Position numbers and translations under genes: made by a program. Shown piece by piece: positions 51,511 to 60,280 of a DNA stretch of 64,000 nucleotides. Under the pieces are notes generated by a model that was not told the DNA's origin, ran no database searches, and worked only from the letters and a program-made list of their open reading frames with translations. Position 1 is the stretch's first letter, and each line of letters starts with the position of its first letter. This DNA is from Pseudoxanthomonas yeongjuensis (GTDB lineage Bacteria; Pseudomonadota; Gammaproteobacteria; Xanthomonadales; Xanthomonadaceae). The DNA lies in assembly GCF_010093345.1 (NCBI RefSeq), contig NZ_PDWT01000007.1, forward strand, positions 62,001-126,000, in the 5' to 3' direction.

Positions 51511-53280
51511 ATGTTCGATCAAGACACGCTGCAATCCCGTGCAAAGCCGGCCTGCCGCGCCATGCCGGACCATCACTACCTGCGCTGGTACCGGCCGATG
51601 CTGGCGGCGGCGATCGCTACTTTCAGCGTGCTGGCGTATGCGCAGGACGACACGCCGCCGCGCACCACCACGACCACCGCTGCGATCGCCAGCGCGAATG
51701 TCCTGGCCACCGAAGCCGGCTTCGAAACGCTCGCCCAGGGCGGCAACGCCGTCGATGCCGCGATTGCCGTGGCCACCTCGCTGTCGGTGGTGCAACCGGA
51801 AGCCTCGGGCCTGGGTGGCGGTTTTCTCGCCCTGATCCACGACGCCGCCACCGGCAAGGACACCTTCATCGATTCACGCGAGATGGCGCCACAGGCAGTG
51901 AGCGAGGCCGACTATCTCAATGCCGATGGCACCCCCAACCGCGACACCTCGCTCAACGGCCCGCTCGCCGCCGGCATTCCCGGCATGCCGGCAGGCCTCG
52001 CCTACATGGCCGAAAAGTACGGGAAACTGCCACTGGCGGTATCGCTGCGTCCGGCGATCCGACTGGCCGACGAGGGCTTCCATCCCAGTGGCGCGCTGGT
52101 CCGTTCGATCACGCGCAAGGAAGAAGTACTGCGCCGCTACCCGGCCTCGACCAGCAAGTTCTTCCCCGACGGCAAGGCCCCGCAGGAAACCGGCATCTTC
52201 CGCGACCCGGGCCAGGGCGCGACGCTGAAAGCCATGGCCGAACGCGGCGCCGACGGCTTCTACAAGGGGCCGGTGGCGAAGGAAATGGTCAAGGCGGTCA
52301 AGGCGGCCGGCGGCACCTGGACGCTCGCCGACCTGGCCAGTTACCAGGCCAAGGAGCGCGCGCCGATCGAGCTTGATTACGCCGGCTACAAGATCGTCAC
52401 CGCGCCGCCGCCGTCCTCCGGTGGCGTGGCGGTCGCCGAAATGCTGAACATCCTCGCGCCGATCGACCTCAAGAGCATGGATGAAGCCCACCGCATCCAT
52501 TACCTCGTCGAAGCGATGCGCCGCGCCTTCCGCGACCACAACGAATACCTGGGCGATCCGGATTTCGTGAAGATGCCGCTGAACATGCTGCTGTCGCCGT
52601 ACTACGCCGACGGCCTGCGCCAGAGCATCCTGCCCGGGCAGGCCACCAAGTCCGCGTGGCTGCCGTCGGTGGCCGTGAAAGATCCCGGCATGCACACCAC
52701 GCATTTCTCGATCATCGACAAGGACGGCAACATGGTCTCGATGACCGCCACCGTCAACACCACGCTGGGCTCGGGCTTCGTCGCCGGCAGCAGCGGCGTG
52801 CTGCTCAACAACGAGATGGACGACTTCGCCCTGGTGGCCGGCCAGCCCAACGCGTTCGGCCTGATCGGCGGCTCCGCCAACGCGGCGGTCGGCGGCAAGC
52901 GGATGCTGTCCTCGATGACGCCGAGTTTCGTGGTCGGCAAGGATCGCCTGGCGGTGATCGGCTCGCCCGGCGGTTCGACCATCATCACCCAGGTCTTCGG
53001 CGCCATCCTCGCCTTCATCGACGGCAAGGATGCCGGCCAGATCACCGCGCAGAAGCGCATCCACCACCAGTTCATGCCCGACCGCGTCGACATCGAGAAG
53101 GGCAGCGACATTCCCGCCGACGTGCTGGCGAAGCTGGAGGAGATGGGCTACGAAATCAACGACGCGGACTCGTGGGGCAACATGAACGTGGTGGTCTGGG
53201 ACAGGGCGCGCAACCTCAAGACCGCGGCCAGCGATCCGCGCAACCCGAATGGCCTGGGCAAGGTCGAAGCCGTCCATTGA
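51511..53280 (+). CDS. ggt: Gamma-glutamyltransferase
   Basis: A 589-residue periplasmic Ntn-hydrolase that splits gamma-glutamyl bonds, as in glutathione, by transfer or hydrolysis. The signal has a long N-region before MLAAAIATFSVLAYAQ. NVLATEAGFETLAQGGNAVDA and ASGLGGGFLALIHD belong to the large subunit. Self-cleavage should occur before Thr 396 in GMHTTHFSIID, the nucleophile of the small subunit; NTTLGSGFVAGSSGVLLNNE, DDFA and GSPGGSTIITQV complete the active site. AAAGG lies eight bases before the ATG at 51511. It follows the TonB receptor by 144 bases, probably one functional unit. Confidence 0.95.
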   Translation: MFDQDTLQSRAKPACRAMPDHHYLRWYRPMLAAAIATFSVLAYAQDDTPPRTTTTTAAIASANVLATEAGFETLAQGGNAVDAAIAVATSLSVVQPEASGLGGGFLALIHDAATGKDTFIDSREMAPQAVSEADYLNADGTPNRDTSLNGPLAAGIPGMPAGLAYMAEKYGKLPLAVSLRPAIRLADEGFHPSGALVRSITRKEEVLRRYPASTSKFFPDGKAPQETGIFRDPGQGATLKAMAERGADGFYKGPVAKEMVKAVKAAGGTWTLADLASYQAKERAPIELDYAGYKIVTAPPPSSGGVAVAEMLNILAPIDLKSMDEAHRIHYLVEAMRRAFRDHNEYLGDPDFVKMPLNMLLSPYYADGLRQSILPGQATKSAWLPSVAVKDPGMHTTHFSIIDKDGNMVSMTATVNTTLGSGFVAGSSGVLLNNEMDDFALVAGQPNAFGLIGGSANAAVGGKRMLSSMTPSFVVGKDRLAVIGSPGGSTIITQVFGAILAFIDGKDAGQITAQKRIHHQFMPDRVDIEKGSDIPADVLAKLEEMGYEINDADSWGNMNVVVWDRARNLKTAASDPRNPNGLGKVEAVH

Positions 53281-53345
53281 GCCGTGCGCAGAGCCGCGGG
53301 ATGCATGGGGATTCCTCCCGATTGCCGAGCTGCTTTTGAGACTCC

Positions 53346-53458
53346 GTAGGATGCGGTAAGCCGTAGGCGCACCGCATCGTTCGCGCGATGATCGACTTGG
53401 ATGTTTTGCCTTGGAAGCTTCGCGATCGATGCGGTTCGCTTCGCTCACCGCATCCTAC
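53346..53458. repeat. GTAGGATGCGG inverted repeat after ggt
   Basis: GTAGGATGCGGT at 53346 and ACCGCATCCTAC ending at 53458 enclose two further copies of the inner ACCGCATCG/CGATGCGGT motif. This type also begins with GTAG and is common in proteobacterial intergenic DNA. It lies in the 555-base stretch without a firm gene between ggt and 53836. Confidence 0.85.
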
Positions 53459-53478
53459 GGTCGCTTGGCGAAGGGGGC

Positions 53479-53754
53479 CGTGGAACAGCTGAAAGCGGAA
53501 GGGTTCCGGTTCGACTTGCAGGAGGGCGCGGAGCTGCTCGCACGCACGGTGGCGAGCAGGGAATCCAGCGACGAAGCGGCCATACTGGCGCTGATCGAGC
53601 TGGAGTCGCCGCGGCCGTGGCCTGCAAGCAGGCACCAGGATTTTCCGGAACGCCTGGACCTTTGGTCGAATCCGCATTGATGGACGATGACAGCGATCAG
53701 TTCCTGCGGTACGCAAAGGACAACCACTGGGGGCGCGTCGTGGCCTGGGTCTAG
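53479..53754 (+). pseudogene. Two short coupled frames, probable gene remnant
   Basis: A frame with coding-like third positions reads VEQLKAEGFRFDLQEGAELL followed by ARTVASRESSDEAAILALIE and stops at 53680, where its TGA overlaps an ATG (TGATG) that starts MDDDSDQFLRYAKDNHWGRV-VAWV, ending at 53754. The upstream side is cut by the GTAGGATGCGG repeat, so the first frame has lost its natural start unless the GTG at 53479 is used. No family was recognised. It looks like the rest of a gene disrupted by the repeat and a frameshift. Confidence 0.35.
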
Positions 53755-53835
53755 GAACACAAGCAAGGCTGACGCGACGCAGTAACGGTTATGGCACCAT
53801 CGCGGGCCGGCCCCGCTCCGTCCGCTTGTAGCGAA

Positions 53836-54735
53836 ATGCCCATGATCCTGATCGTCACCGCACTGATCCTCGTCGCATGCCCTTTGCTGCTGGCATTGCT
53901 CGGCGCATTCCGCGCACGCAACGAACCACCCGTGGCCGCTGTGGCATGGGACTGGCGGCTGGTGGCGCTTTCCGCGCTGCTTTTCACCGTGGCCTTCAAC
54001 CTGGTGTTCTTCGTCCAGGAACTGTTCCTGGTGCTGCCCAAGGCCTTGACTCCCGGCCTGCAGCCGACCCTGTTCCACAACAACCACCTGTGGGAAGGCG
54101 AGCACCCGCTGGCGAGCCTGTTCCAGGGCACCGGTGCACTGGCGACTTTCCTGCTGGGATCGATCTGCCTGTTGCTGCTGCGCCAGGGCGTGGGACGTTC
54201 CCTTGCTGCGCGCCTGTTCCTGGTCTGGGTCGCGTATTGCGGCGTGTTCATGGCCCTGCCGCAGGTGGTGGTGGGCGCGCTGAGCAGCGGCAGCGATATC
54301 GGCATGGCGATGGAGTACTTCCACCTCGGCGCCGATGCGAAAGCCATCGCCGCGCTGTTGGCGCTGGCAGTCGTTCCGCTGTTCGCACGCGCGTTTTCGC
54401 GGCATCTGCTGGGTCTGGCCTCCCAGTCCGCGCAATTGGCGCGCGCGGGCGCGCGCAGCCGCTTCGTTTTCCAGGTGGCGACCTTGCCGGCGCTGCTGGC
54501 GATCGTGTTGATCCTGCCGTTCCGCGTGCCGCGCGAGTGGCTGGAAGTGGTGTTCCTGCCGCTGGTCGTGTTCGTGGCCGGCATGCCCTGGATCCAGTCC
54601 GGCGCCTGGCGCCTGCGCGACGTGGTTCCCAGGGATTTGCCGAAGCCCTTCACGCTGGTGTATCCGCTGGCTGCGGTAGTCGTCCTGCTGCTCGTCTTCC
54701 AACTGGTGCTGCGGCCGGGGATCCGCTTCTTTTAA
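53836..54735 (+). CDS. Multi-pass membrane protein, unknown
   Basis: A 299-residue inner-membrane protein with about eight hydrophobic segments (including ILIVTALILVACPLLLALLG, LVALSALLFTVAFNLVFFVQ, LVWVAYCGVFMALPQVVVGA and LVYPLAAVVVLLLVFQLVLR). The loop TPGLQPTLFHNNHLWEGEHP between helices 2 and 3 is rich in His and Asn. It was not assigned to a family. ATGs at 53836 and 53842 are possible starts. It ends in Arg-Phe-Phe. It stands about 100 bases before the YbjQ gene on the same strand. Confidence 0.78.
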   Translation: MPMILIVTALILVACPLLLALLGAFRARNEPPVAAVAWDWRLVALSALLFTVAFNLVFFVQELFLVLPKALTPGLQPTLFHNNHLWEGEHPLASLFQGTGALATFLLGSICLLLLRQGVGRSLAARLFLVWVAYCGVFMALPQVVVGALSSGSDIGMAMEYFHLGADAKAIAALLALAVVPLFARAFSRHLLGLASQSAQLARAGARSRFVFQVATLPALLAIVLILPFRVPREWLEVVFLPLVVFVAGMPWIQSGAWRLRDVVPRDLPKPFTLVYPLAAVVVLLLVFQLVLRPGIRFF

Positions 54736-54832
54736 GCGGCGATGGGTGGGGCCGGGACAAGCGACGATCTGCTCGCGGCGGAGACCTTAAGATGGCCCAA
54801 GCCCATTGCGCCATGACCTCAGGAGGATACGA

Positions 54833-55219
54833 ATGACCGACCCCTATAACTCCTCGCCGCCAATTCCCGCCCGTACCCTGTCGCTCGGCGATGCCATGGT
54901 CACCACCGCCATGGAATTGCCGGCATGCCGCGTGGTGCGCAATCTGGGCATCGTGCGCGGCATCACCGTGCGCTCGCGCTCGGTGGTCGGCAATTTCATC
55001 GGCGGCCTGCAGACCCTGTTCGGCGGCAATATCACCATCTATACCGAACTGTGCGAGCAGGCGCGCATGGAAACCTACCGCGACATGCTGGCCCACGCGC
55101 GCCTGCTGGGCGCCAACGCCATCATCGGCATGCGTTACGACGCCACCGAACTCATGACCGGACTGACCGAAGTCCTTTGCTACGGCACCGCAGTGGTGGT
55201 CGAACGCGACGGCGATTGA
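54833..55219 (+). CDS. YbjQ family (DUF74) heavy-metal-binding domain protein
   Basis: A 128-residue cytosolic protein of the YbjQ/DUF74 family. [39 protein letters not shown] and [11 protein letters not shown] are the conserved segments. The family forms pentamers of a TraB-like or dodecin-like fold and is annotated as heavy-metal-binding, though no role is proven. AGGAGG lies seven bases before the ATG. Confidence 0.9.
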   Translation: MTDPYNSSPPIPARTLSLGDAMVTTAMELPACRVVRNLGIVRGITVRSRSVVGNFIGGLQTLFGGNITIYTELCEQARMETYRDMLAHARLLGANAIIGMRYDATELMTGLTEVLCYGTAVVVERDGD

Positions 55220-55262
55220 GCGGCGCAGATATAGCCAGGACCCATGGTCGAGACGCTGACGC

Positions 55263-55679
55263 TCAAGCCGATGCGCGCCGGGATTCGATCATCTTCCAGC
55301 CGTTGCCCGAAGGGTCGCGGAAATTGGCGTCCACGCTGCCGTAGCGCTCTTCCGGTGCCTGGGTGAACTCCACGCCAGCGGCGAGCAGCCGCGCGTAATC
55401 GACGCGGCAGTCGTCGACATCGAGCACCAGCGGCGGCATGGCGCCCTTGGCGACGATTTCGCTCACCGTCTGCGCGGTCGACGCGTCGAGCACCGGCGCC
55501 TGCGGCTTGAACAGGCCAAGCTGCAGGGACGGCTGATCCGGATGCTGCACCGTGAGCCAGCGGTAGTCGCCGTTGCGCGCGTCGGTATGCACGCGGAAGC
55601 CGAGCTTGCCGACATAGAACTCCAGGGCTTCGTCCTGGTCGCGAACGTACAGCCCGACTACTCCAATACCCTGACTCAT
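55263..55679 (-). CDS. VOC-family (glyoxalase-like) protein
   Basis: A 138-residue vicinal-oxygen-chelate domain protein. IGVVGLYVRDQDEALEFYVG and KLGFRVHTDARNGDYRWLTV form the first module; RVDYARLLAAGVEFTQAPEE and ANFRDPSGNGWKMIESR the second. Such stand-alone proteins are dioxygenases, glyoxalases or resistance proteins; the exact role is open. Its ATG overlaps the TGA of the AraC-type gene (ATGA), so both are translated together and the regulator probably controls this operon. Confidence 0.88.
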   Translation of the reverse strand: MSQGIGVVGLYVRDQDEALEFYVGKLGFRVHTDARNGDYRWLTVQHPDQPSLQLGLFKPQAPVLDASTAQTVSEIVAKGAMPPLVLDVDDCRVDYARLLAAGVEFTQAPEERYGSVDANFRDPSGNGWKMIESRRASA

Positions 55680-56179
55680 GCGACCTCCGGTTTCCGTGGG
55701 GCGTCTTTTGTAACACCCGCCTCCCGCCGCCGCTTCTCCGAAACTGCGGAGGTGAGGTCGGGGCGATGCGCAGCGCTGACATAGCAGGCCGGCACCCGCT
55801 CCAGTTCGTGTTGCGCAGCTCGCTCGCGCGCACGCAGCCTGCTGGGGCTTTCGCCGGTGATGTCGCGGAACGTGCGCCCGAATGTTCCCAGGCTGTTCCA
55901 GCCGGTCTGCAGTGCGATCTCGAGGATGGGCAGATCCGTGTCGCGCAACAGCGCCTTGGCCCGCTCGATCCGGCGCGTGAGCAGGTAACGATGCGGCGGC
56001 ACACCGAACGCCTCCTTGAACGAGCGCGCGAAGTGGGCCTCGGAAACGCTGCTTACGCGCGCCAGCCGTTCGACTGGCCATGGCTCCTGCGAGGCGGCAT
56101 CCATCCGGTCCTTGGCGCGCAACAGGCGGCGCAACAGCTCGGGGTCCTGACCGGCACGCGCTGGTGCTTGTCTGCTCAC
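55676..56179 (-). CDS. AraC-family transcriptional regulator
   Basis: A 167-residue regulator made of little more than the double helix-turn-helix of AraC proteins: PVERLARVSSVSEAHFARSF with KEAFGVPPHRYLLTRRIERA, and LPILEIALQTGWNSLGTFGR with TFRDITGESPSRLRARER. There is no sugar-binding domain; a basic C-terminal tail of about 45 residues follows. GTG at 56179 is the start. It is translationally coupled to the VOC gene. Confidence 0.88.
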   Translation of the reverse strand: MSRQAPARAGQDPELLRRLLRAKDRMDAASQEPWPVERLARVSSVSEAHFARSFKEAFGVPPHRYLLTRRIERAKALLRDTDLPILEIALQTGWNSLGTFGRTFRDITGESPSRLRARERAAQHELERVPACYVSAAHRPDLTSAVSEKRRREAGVTKDAPRKPEVA

Positions 56180-56400
56180 GAGTCGTGTTCCATGGGCGAC
56201 CGATCAGGTGTCTTCATCATCCCGGGCGCCCGGTTGCCTCTCGCAGGGCATCGCGGCCCGATGGCAAACCATACTCCAGGAGCCCGGGGCGATCCGCACC
56301 GCTGTGGCAAGGCGGATGCCATGCGCGATGGCATCCGCGCATGCATCAAGCGCCGGCCCTGGCGCTTTTCGGAATAGGGACCCGCGCGGGTCGGGTATCG

Positions 56401-56425
56401 TGCGGCGGGCTCCACGCCCGCCGCA
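56401..56425. repeat. Hairpin REP after the DUF1428 gene
   Basis: TGCGGCGGGC and GCCCGCCGCA with a five-base loop, 21 bases beyond the DUF1428 stop. It belongs to the RAYT-linked REP type and could act as a 3' end structure for the DUF1428 mRNA. Confidence 0.75.
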
Positions 56426-56445
56426 TGTGCGGTGTTGCCTGGTTT

Positions 56446-56814
56446 CTATTTCTTCAGCTCGACCACCTGCGCGAAGCCGCCGTAGATCATGCGCTTGCCG
56501 TCGAACGGCATCGGCGGGTTGTCGGTGTTGGAGGGATCCATGCGTGGGTCCTCCATCATCTTCTTCATGCCGGCGTCGCGGGTGGCCTTGTCGGGCCATT
56601 CGACCCACGAGAACGCCACCGTTTCCTCCTTGGTGGCCTGCACCGCGCGCTGGAAATCGGTGACCTTGCCCTCGGGCACGTCGTCGCCCCAGCCCTCGAT
56701 GACGCGGGTGGCGCCCAATTCGAGGAACATGGAGTCGTAGTGGCGGGCATGGTCGATGAACTTCTGCTTGTTGGCGGTGGGGACCGCAATCACGAAACCG
56801 TCGATGTAGGACAT
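56446..56814 (-). CDS. DUF1428 family protein
   Basis: A 122-residue protein of the DUF1428 family (dimeric alpha-beta barrel like E. coli YbaA). SYIDGFVIAVPTANKQKFID opens it, followed by GATRVIEGWGDDVPEGKVTD, VAFSWVEWPDKATRDAGMKK and MPFDGKRMIYGGFAQVVE. AAGGAG lies seven bases before the ATG. The function is unknown; the fold is shared with monooxygenases and EthD-like proteins. Confidence 0.92.
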   Translation of the reverse strand: MSYIDGFVIAVPTANKQKFIDHARHYDSMFLELGATRVIEGWGDDVPEGKVTDFQRAVQATKEETVAFSWVEWPDKATRDAGMKKMMEDPRMDPSNTDNPPMPFDGKRMIYGGFAQVVELKK

Positions 56815-56904
56815 AGGGATCTCCTTGGGTTTTGTAGGTGGAGGGTGCCGCGTGGGCCACACCTTCCCCCAGGCGACGATCAGGCAGGGTGAAAATCGAC
56901 AGGG

Positions 56905-57001
56905 CATAGAGCGGGCCCCGGCCCGCCGCGTGCAATGCCGCATCGAGATTCGCCGGTTTCGCAGCTTGGGCATCATGCGGCGGGCTTGAGCCCGGCCCAT
57001 G
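56905..57001. repeat. Pair of RAYT-type REPs between DUF1428 and SRPBCC genes
   Basis: CATAGAGCGGGCCCCGGCCC at 56905-56932 and CATCATGCGGCGGGCTTGAG with CCCGGCCCATGG at 56971-57001. They match the two REP types flanking the transposase. They fill most of the 203-base gap between the genes. Confidence 0.82.
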
Positions 57002-57017
57002 GCATCCGCTGCCGGGT

Positions 57018-57461
57018 TCAATCCGGGATATCGGCTTCCACCAGCAAGGTCAGCAGGGTCAAGGATTCCTGCCAGCCGAGATAGCACTGCTCGACCGGAA
57101 TCACATCCGGGATGCCTTCCTGGACCACGCTCAGCTCGGTGCCGCAGGACACCTGCGCCAGGGCGATCGTGGTGCGCATTTCGCCGGGCAGGTTGGAATC
57201 GTCGAAGCTGTCGGTGTGGCGGATACGTTCGTTGGGCACGAGTTCGAGATAAGTGCCGCCGAAGGCATGGCTATGGCCGGTGGAGAAATTGGTGAACGAC
57301 ATCCTGTAGGTCCCGCCGACGGTGGCGTCCAGGTGGTGGACCTTGCCGGTGAAGCCATGCGGCGGAAGCCACTTGGCCATGGCGTCGGCATCGAGGAAGG
57401 CGCGATACAGGCGTTCGGGGGAGGCGCGGATGACGCGGTGGAGTCGGACGGTTCCGGACAT
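57018..57461 (-). CDS. SRPBCC (AHSA1-like) protein
   Basis: A 147-residue START-like domain protein. VRLHRVIRASPERLYRAFLD, MAKWLPPHGFTGKVHHLDAT, GGTYLELVPNERIRHTDSFD and QCYLGWQESLTLLTLLVEAD are the family pattern of the activator of Hsp90 ATPase homologue group. These bind lipophilic ligands; stand-alone bacterial members are mostly uncharacterised. The ATG at 57461 is the family start. Confidence 0.9.
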   Translation of the reverse strand: MSGTVRLHRVIRASPERLYRAFLDADAMAKWLPPHGFTGKVHHLDATVGGTYRMSFTNFSTGHSHAFGGTYLELVPNERIRHTDSFDDSNLPGEMRTTIALAQVSCGTELSVVQEGIPDVIPVEQCYLGWQESLTLLTLLVEADIPD

Positions 57462-57688
57462 GATCGTTCTCGCTGGCCGAGGAAATCCCTCTGACCATAC
57501 GACGCCCGGGAATGCACGGAATCGACATCGGACCGTGCGGAAAATGTGCGATTCCGCACGATCCGGCCACGCCGATGGGCGGCAAAACCCGCAAGCGCTC
57601 CCGGGAGTGTCAAGCTGTACCGGTAACAGCATGGCAAGGACGCCGCGTGGCAGGCGTCCAGAGGCGCCACAGAACACTGGGGAGTGTG

Positions 57689-58351
57689 ATGGGGAACACC
57701 GACAGGAATACCGGCCGCTCGCCGGGCGGCTGGCTGCTGCGCGTCGCCTTGCTGGCGATCGCGCTGGCGGGCGCCGCGCCTGTCTGCGCCCGGACCGTCA
57801 GCGACGACACCGACCGGATCAGCGGCGAACGCACGGTGGCCTATACCGCCGATGGCAACACCGACCTGGCCAGGCCGGTCTTCACCTTCAATGCGAGTTT
57901 CGTCGGCGAGACCTCTTCGTCGGCGATCAGCCTGGCTTTTGTTTCGCGCAGCGAGGGAGGTGGCGCCCCCGCGCCGCGATTCGCGGCGTGCCACGGCGTC
58001 GAATGGTGGGTGGACGGAAAGCCGCTGGCGACAGCGCCCGCTTCGCATCGCGGCCGCGTCATCGACGGTGAGATGATCGAACTGATCGGCCAGGAAGTCA
58101 CCCCGGCCTGGGTGGCCAGCATCGGCAGCGCCCAGGCCGTGCGCTATCAGGTTTGCCGCGACGAATACGCACTCACCGCGGGCGACATCAACGCGTTCGC
58201 GGTGATTGCGGCGAAGCTGAAAGGCGCGACGCTCCCCGCTTCCGCATCGCGGACGGACGCGCCTGCTTCGGCTCCGGCCAGCGAGATCAAGTACGAAGGC
58301 ATGAACTGGCGGCCGAAGAACCAGGGAACGATGTTTCCTTCGAGGAATTAG
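57689..58351 (+). CDS. Secreted protein of unknown function
   Basis: A 220-residue protein with a signal peptide (WLLRVALLAIALAGAAPVCA, cleavage near residue 35). The mature part is beta-rich, with two Cys (FAACHGVEWW and YQVCRDEYAL) that may pair, and SEGGGAPAPRFAACHGVEWW in the middle. An Ala/Ser/Pro-rich linker near residue 190 leads to NWRPKNQGTMFPSRN. GGGGAG precedes the ATG at 57689. No family could be assigned. Confidence 0.75.
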   Translation: MGNTDRNTGRSPGGWLLRVALLAIALAGAAPVCARTVSDDTDRISGERTVAYTADGNTDLARPVFTFNASFVGETSSSAISLAFVSRSEGGGAPAPRFAACHGVEWWVDGKPLATAPASHRGRVIDGEMIELIGQEVTPAWVASIGSAQAVRYQVCRDEYALTAGDINAFAVIAAKLKGATLPASASRTDAPASAPASEIKYEGMNWRPKNQGTMFPSRN

Positions 58352-58471
58352 ACACGGCATTGCTGCGCCACCGATCGCGGCCGCGGCCGATACCGGTGCC
58401 GTGTCCCGGGTTCATGACTATCATGACCCGTGAAGTCGCCATGGCCCGCCCGGGCCTCCAGGAGCCCGCCG

Positions 58472-59338
58472 ATGAAACACCCGAGAACGCTGCTTGACGC
58501 GTCGATCCTGCTGTTCGCGCTGCACGCTTCTACCTGCCTTGCGCAGGAAGCGGCCGGCACTGCCGCCATCACCGCGTCACCATCGCCACCGCACACCAGC
58601 TGGAGCTTCGAAACGACGCCGGCCTGGCAGGACGAATTCGACTATTCGGGACTTCCCGATCCCGGCAAATGGAGTTTCGAGCAAGGCGGGGATGGCTGGG
58701 GCAACCACGAACTGCAGTACTACACCCACAGCCTGAAGAATGCGCGGGTGGGCGAGGGCGTGCTGAGCATCACCGCGCGCAGGCAGAAGATCGAGGGAAG
58801 CGATTACAGTTCCGCGCGGTTGAGATCGAAGGATAAGGGCGACTTCCTTTACGGCCGTTTCGAGGTCAGAGCGAAACTGCCGGGAGGCAGGGGCACCTGG
58901 CCCGCGATCTGGATGCTGCCCACCGACCAGGCTTATGGCGGCTGGCCGAAGTCCGGCGAGATCGACATCATGGAGCACGTGGGCTACGACCCGGGGCGCA
59001 TCCACGTCACCATGCACACCGGGGCCTACAACCACACCATCGGCACCCAGAAGACCGCCACCCATGTCGTCGCCGACGCGATGACGCAATTCCACCGCTA
59101 TCGCGTGGACTGGACGCCGGCCTCGATCCGCGGCTACATCGACGACGTGCAGGTCTACGAATTCGTCAACGAAGGCACCGGCCCGGCGGCCTGGCCCTTC
59201 GACCAGCGCTTCCACTTCCTGCTGAACATCGCGGTCGGCGGCGACTGGGGCGGGAAGGAGGGCGTGGACAAGGACATCTTCCCGGCGACGATGCAGGTCG
59301 ATTACGTGCGCGCGTACCGGATGGTCGGTGTTCCGTAG
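58472..59338 (+). CDS. Glycoside hydrolase family 16 (laminarinase-like)
   Basis: A 288-residue secreted beta-glucanase. After the signal peptide (to LAQE, about residue 26) the GH16 fold starts at WQDEFDYSGLPDPGKWSFEQ. The catalytic motif is SGEIDIMEHVG, with the two Glu of the ExDxxE signature, and RFEVRAKLPGGRGTWPAIWM, HRYRVDWTPASIRGYIDD and FHFLLNIAVGGDWGGKEG are typical of beta-1,3-glucanases. AGGAG lies six bases before the ATG at 58472. It would degrade fungal or algal beta-glucan, a common ability in Lysobacter and relatives. Confidence 0.93.
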   Translation: MKHPRTLLDASILLFALHASTCLAQEAAGTAAITASPSPPHTSWSFETTPAWQDEFDYSGLPDPGKWSFEQGGDGWGNHELQYYTHSLKNARVGEGVLSITARRQKIEGSDYSSARLRSKDKGDFLYGRFEVRAKLPGGRGTWPAIWMLPTDQAYGGWPKSGEIDIMEHVGYDPGRIHVTMHTGAYNHTIGTQKTATHVVADAMTQFHRYRVDWTPASIRGYIDDVQVYEFVNEGTGPAAWPFDQRFHFLLNIAVGGDWGGKEGVDKDIFPATMQVDYVRAYRMVGVP

Positions 59339-59401
59339 TCCGGCACCGTCCCTTGCGACTTGCCCTAACATGCGCTGATCGAAGTTTCCCGGCGGCCACC
59401 C

Positions 59402-60193
59402 ATGCAACTCTCGGCTCTGTACCTGTATCCGATCAAATCGACCGGCCCGCTGGAAGTGGAGACGGCGGTGGTCGAAACGCGCGGCCTGCGCAGCGACCGG
59501 CGCTGGATGGTGGTGGATGACGATGGTCGCTTCCTCACCGGCAGGCAGCTGCCGCGATTGACCCTGGTGCGCGCGTTGCCGGAGGCGGGCGGGCTCTCGC
59601 TGTCCGCACCCGGTATGCCGTCGCTTTCCGTGCCGTTTCCGCAAACCGAAGCGACAATGCGGGTAAACGTGTGGAAGAGCGAGGTCGCCGCGAAGCCCGC
59701 GGACGCGGCCGATGCCTGGCTGAGCGAATTCCTGCGGCAACCGGTGCGGCTGGTACACATGGATGCCGGTGTCACCCGGCCGATGACCGATGTGCATTCG
59801 CAGGCGGGTGATGAAGTGAGTTTCGCCGACGCTTTTCCGCTGTTGCTGATCTCACGCGCCGCGCTGGACGGCTTGAATGCGCGGCTGGCCAAACCGGTGT
59901 CCATGCTCCAGTTCCGTCCCAACCTGGTGGTGGACGGCGCCGCCGCGCATGCCGAGGACGGCTGGAAACGCATCCGCATCGGCGCGGTCGAATTCGACGT
60001 GGCCAAGCCGTGCATGCGCTGCATCTTCACCACCGTGGATCCGACCCGCGGCGAGCGCGATCCCGATGGCGAACCCCTGCGCGCGCTGGTCGGCTATCGC
60101 CGCACCGCCGATGGCGTGGCCTTCGGCCAGAACCTGATCCCGCGCTCGCTGGGGACGCTGCGCATCGGCGATGCCGTGGAAGTGCTGGCCTGA
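59402..60193 (+). CDS. MOSC-domain protein
   Basis: A 263-residue protein with an N-terminal beta-barrel (LSALYLYPIKSTGPLEVETA, RSDRRWMVVDDDGRFLTGRQ) and a C-terminal MOSC domain (FPLLLISRAALDGLNARLAK, FRPNLVVDGAAAHAEDGWKR, CMRCIFTTVDPTRGERDPDG). This is the layout of YcbX of E. coli, a molybdenum-cofactor enzyme that reduces N-hydroxylated compounds, but without the ferredoxin domain. The Cys in KPCMRC is the expected ligand of the sulfurated cofactor. Confidence 0.92.
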   Translation: MQLSALYLYPIKSTGPLEVETAVVETRGLRSDRRWMVVDDDGRFLTGRQLPRLTLVRALPEAGGLSLSAPGMPSLSVPFPQTEATMRVNVWKSEVAAKPADAADAWLSEFLRQPVRLVHMDAGVTRPMTDVHSQAGDEVSFADAFPLLLISRAALDGLNARLAKPVSMLQFRPNLVVDGAAAHAEDGWKRIRIGAVEFDVAKPCMRCIFTTVDPTRGERDPDGEPLRALVGYRRTADGVAFGQNLIPRSLGTLRIGDAVEVLA

Positions 60194-60280
60194 GCGATTG
60201 TCGATTCCGCCCCTTCGCGTTCGTCGCAGGCAGGAAAGCCCGCTTCCGTTCCTTTCCCCGACAAGCACAGAGGACACGCC

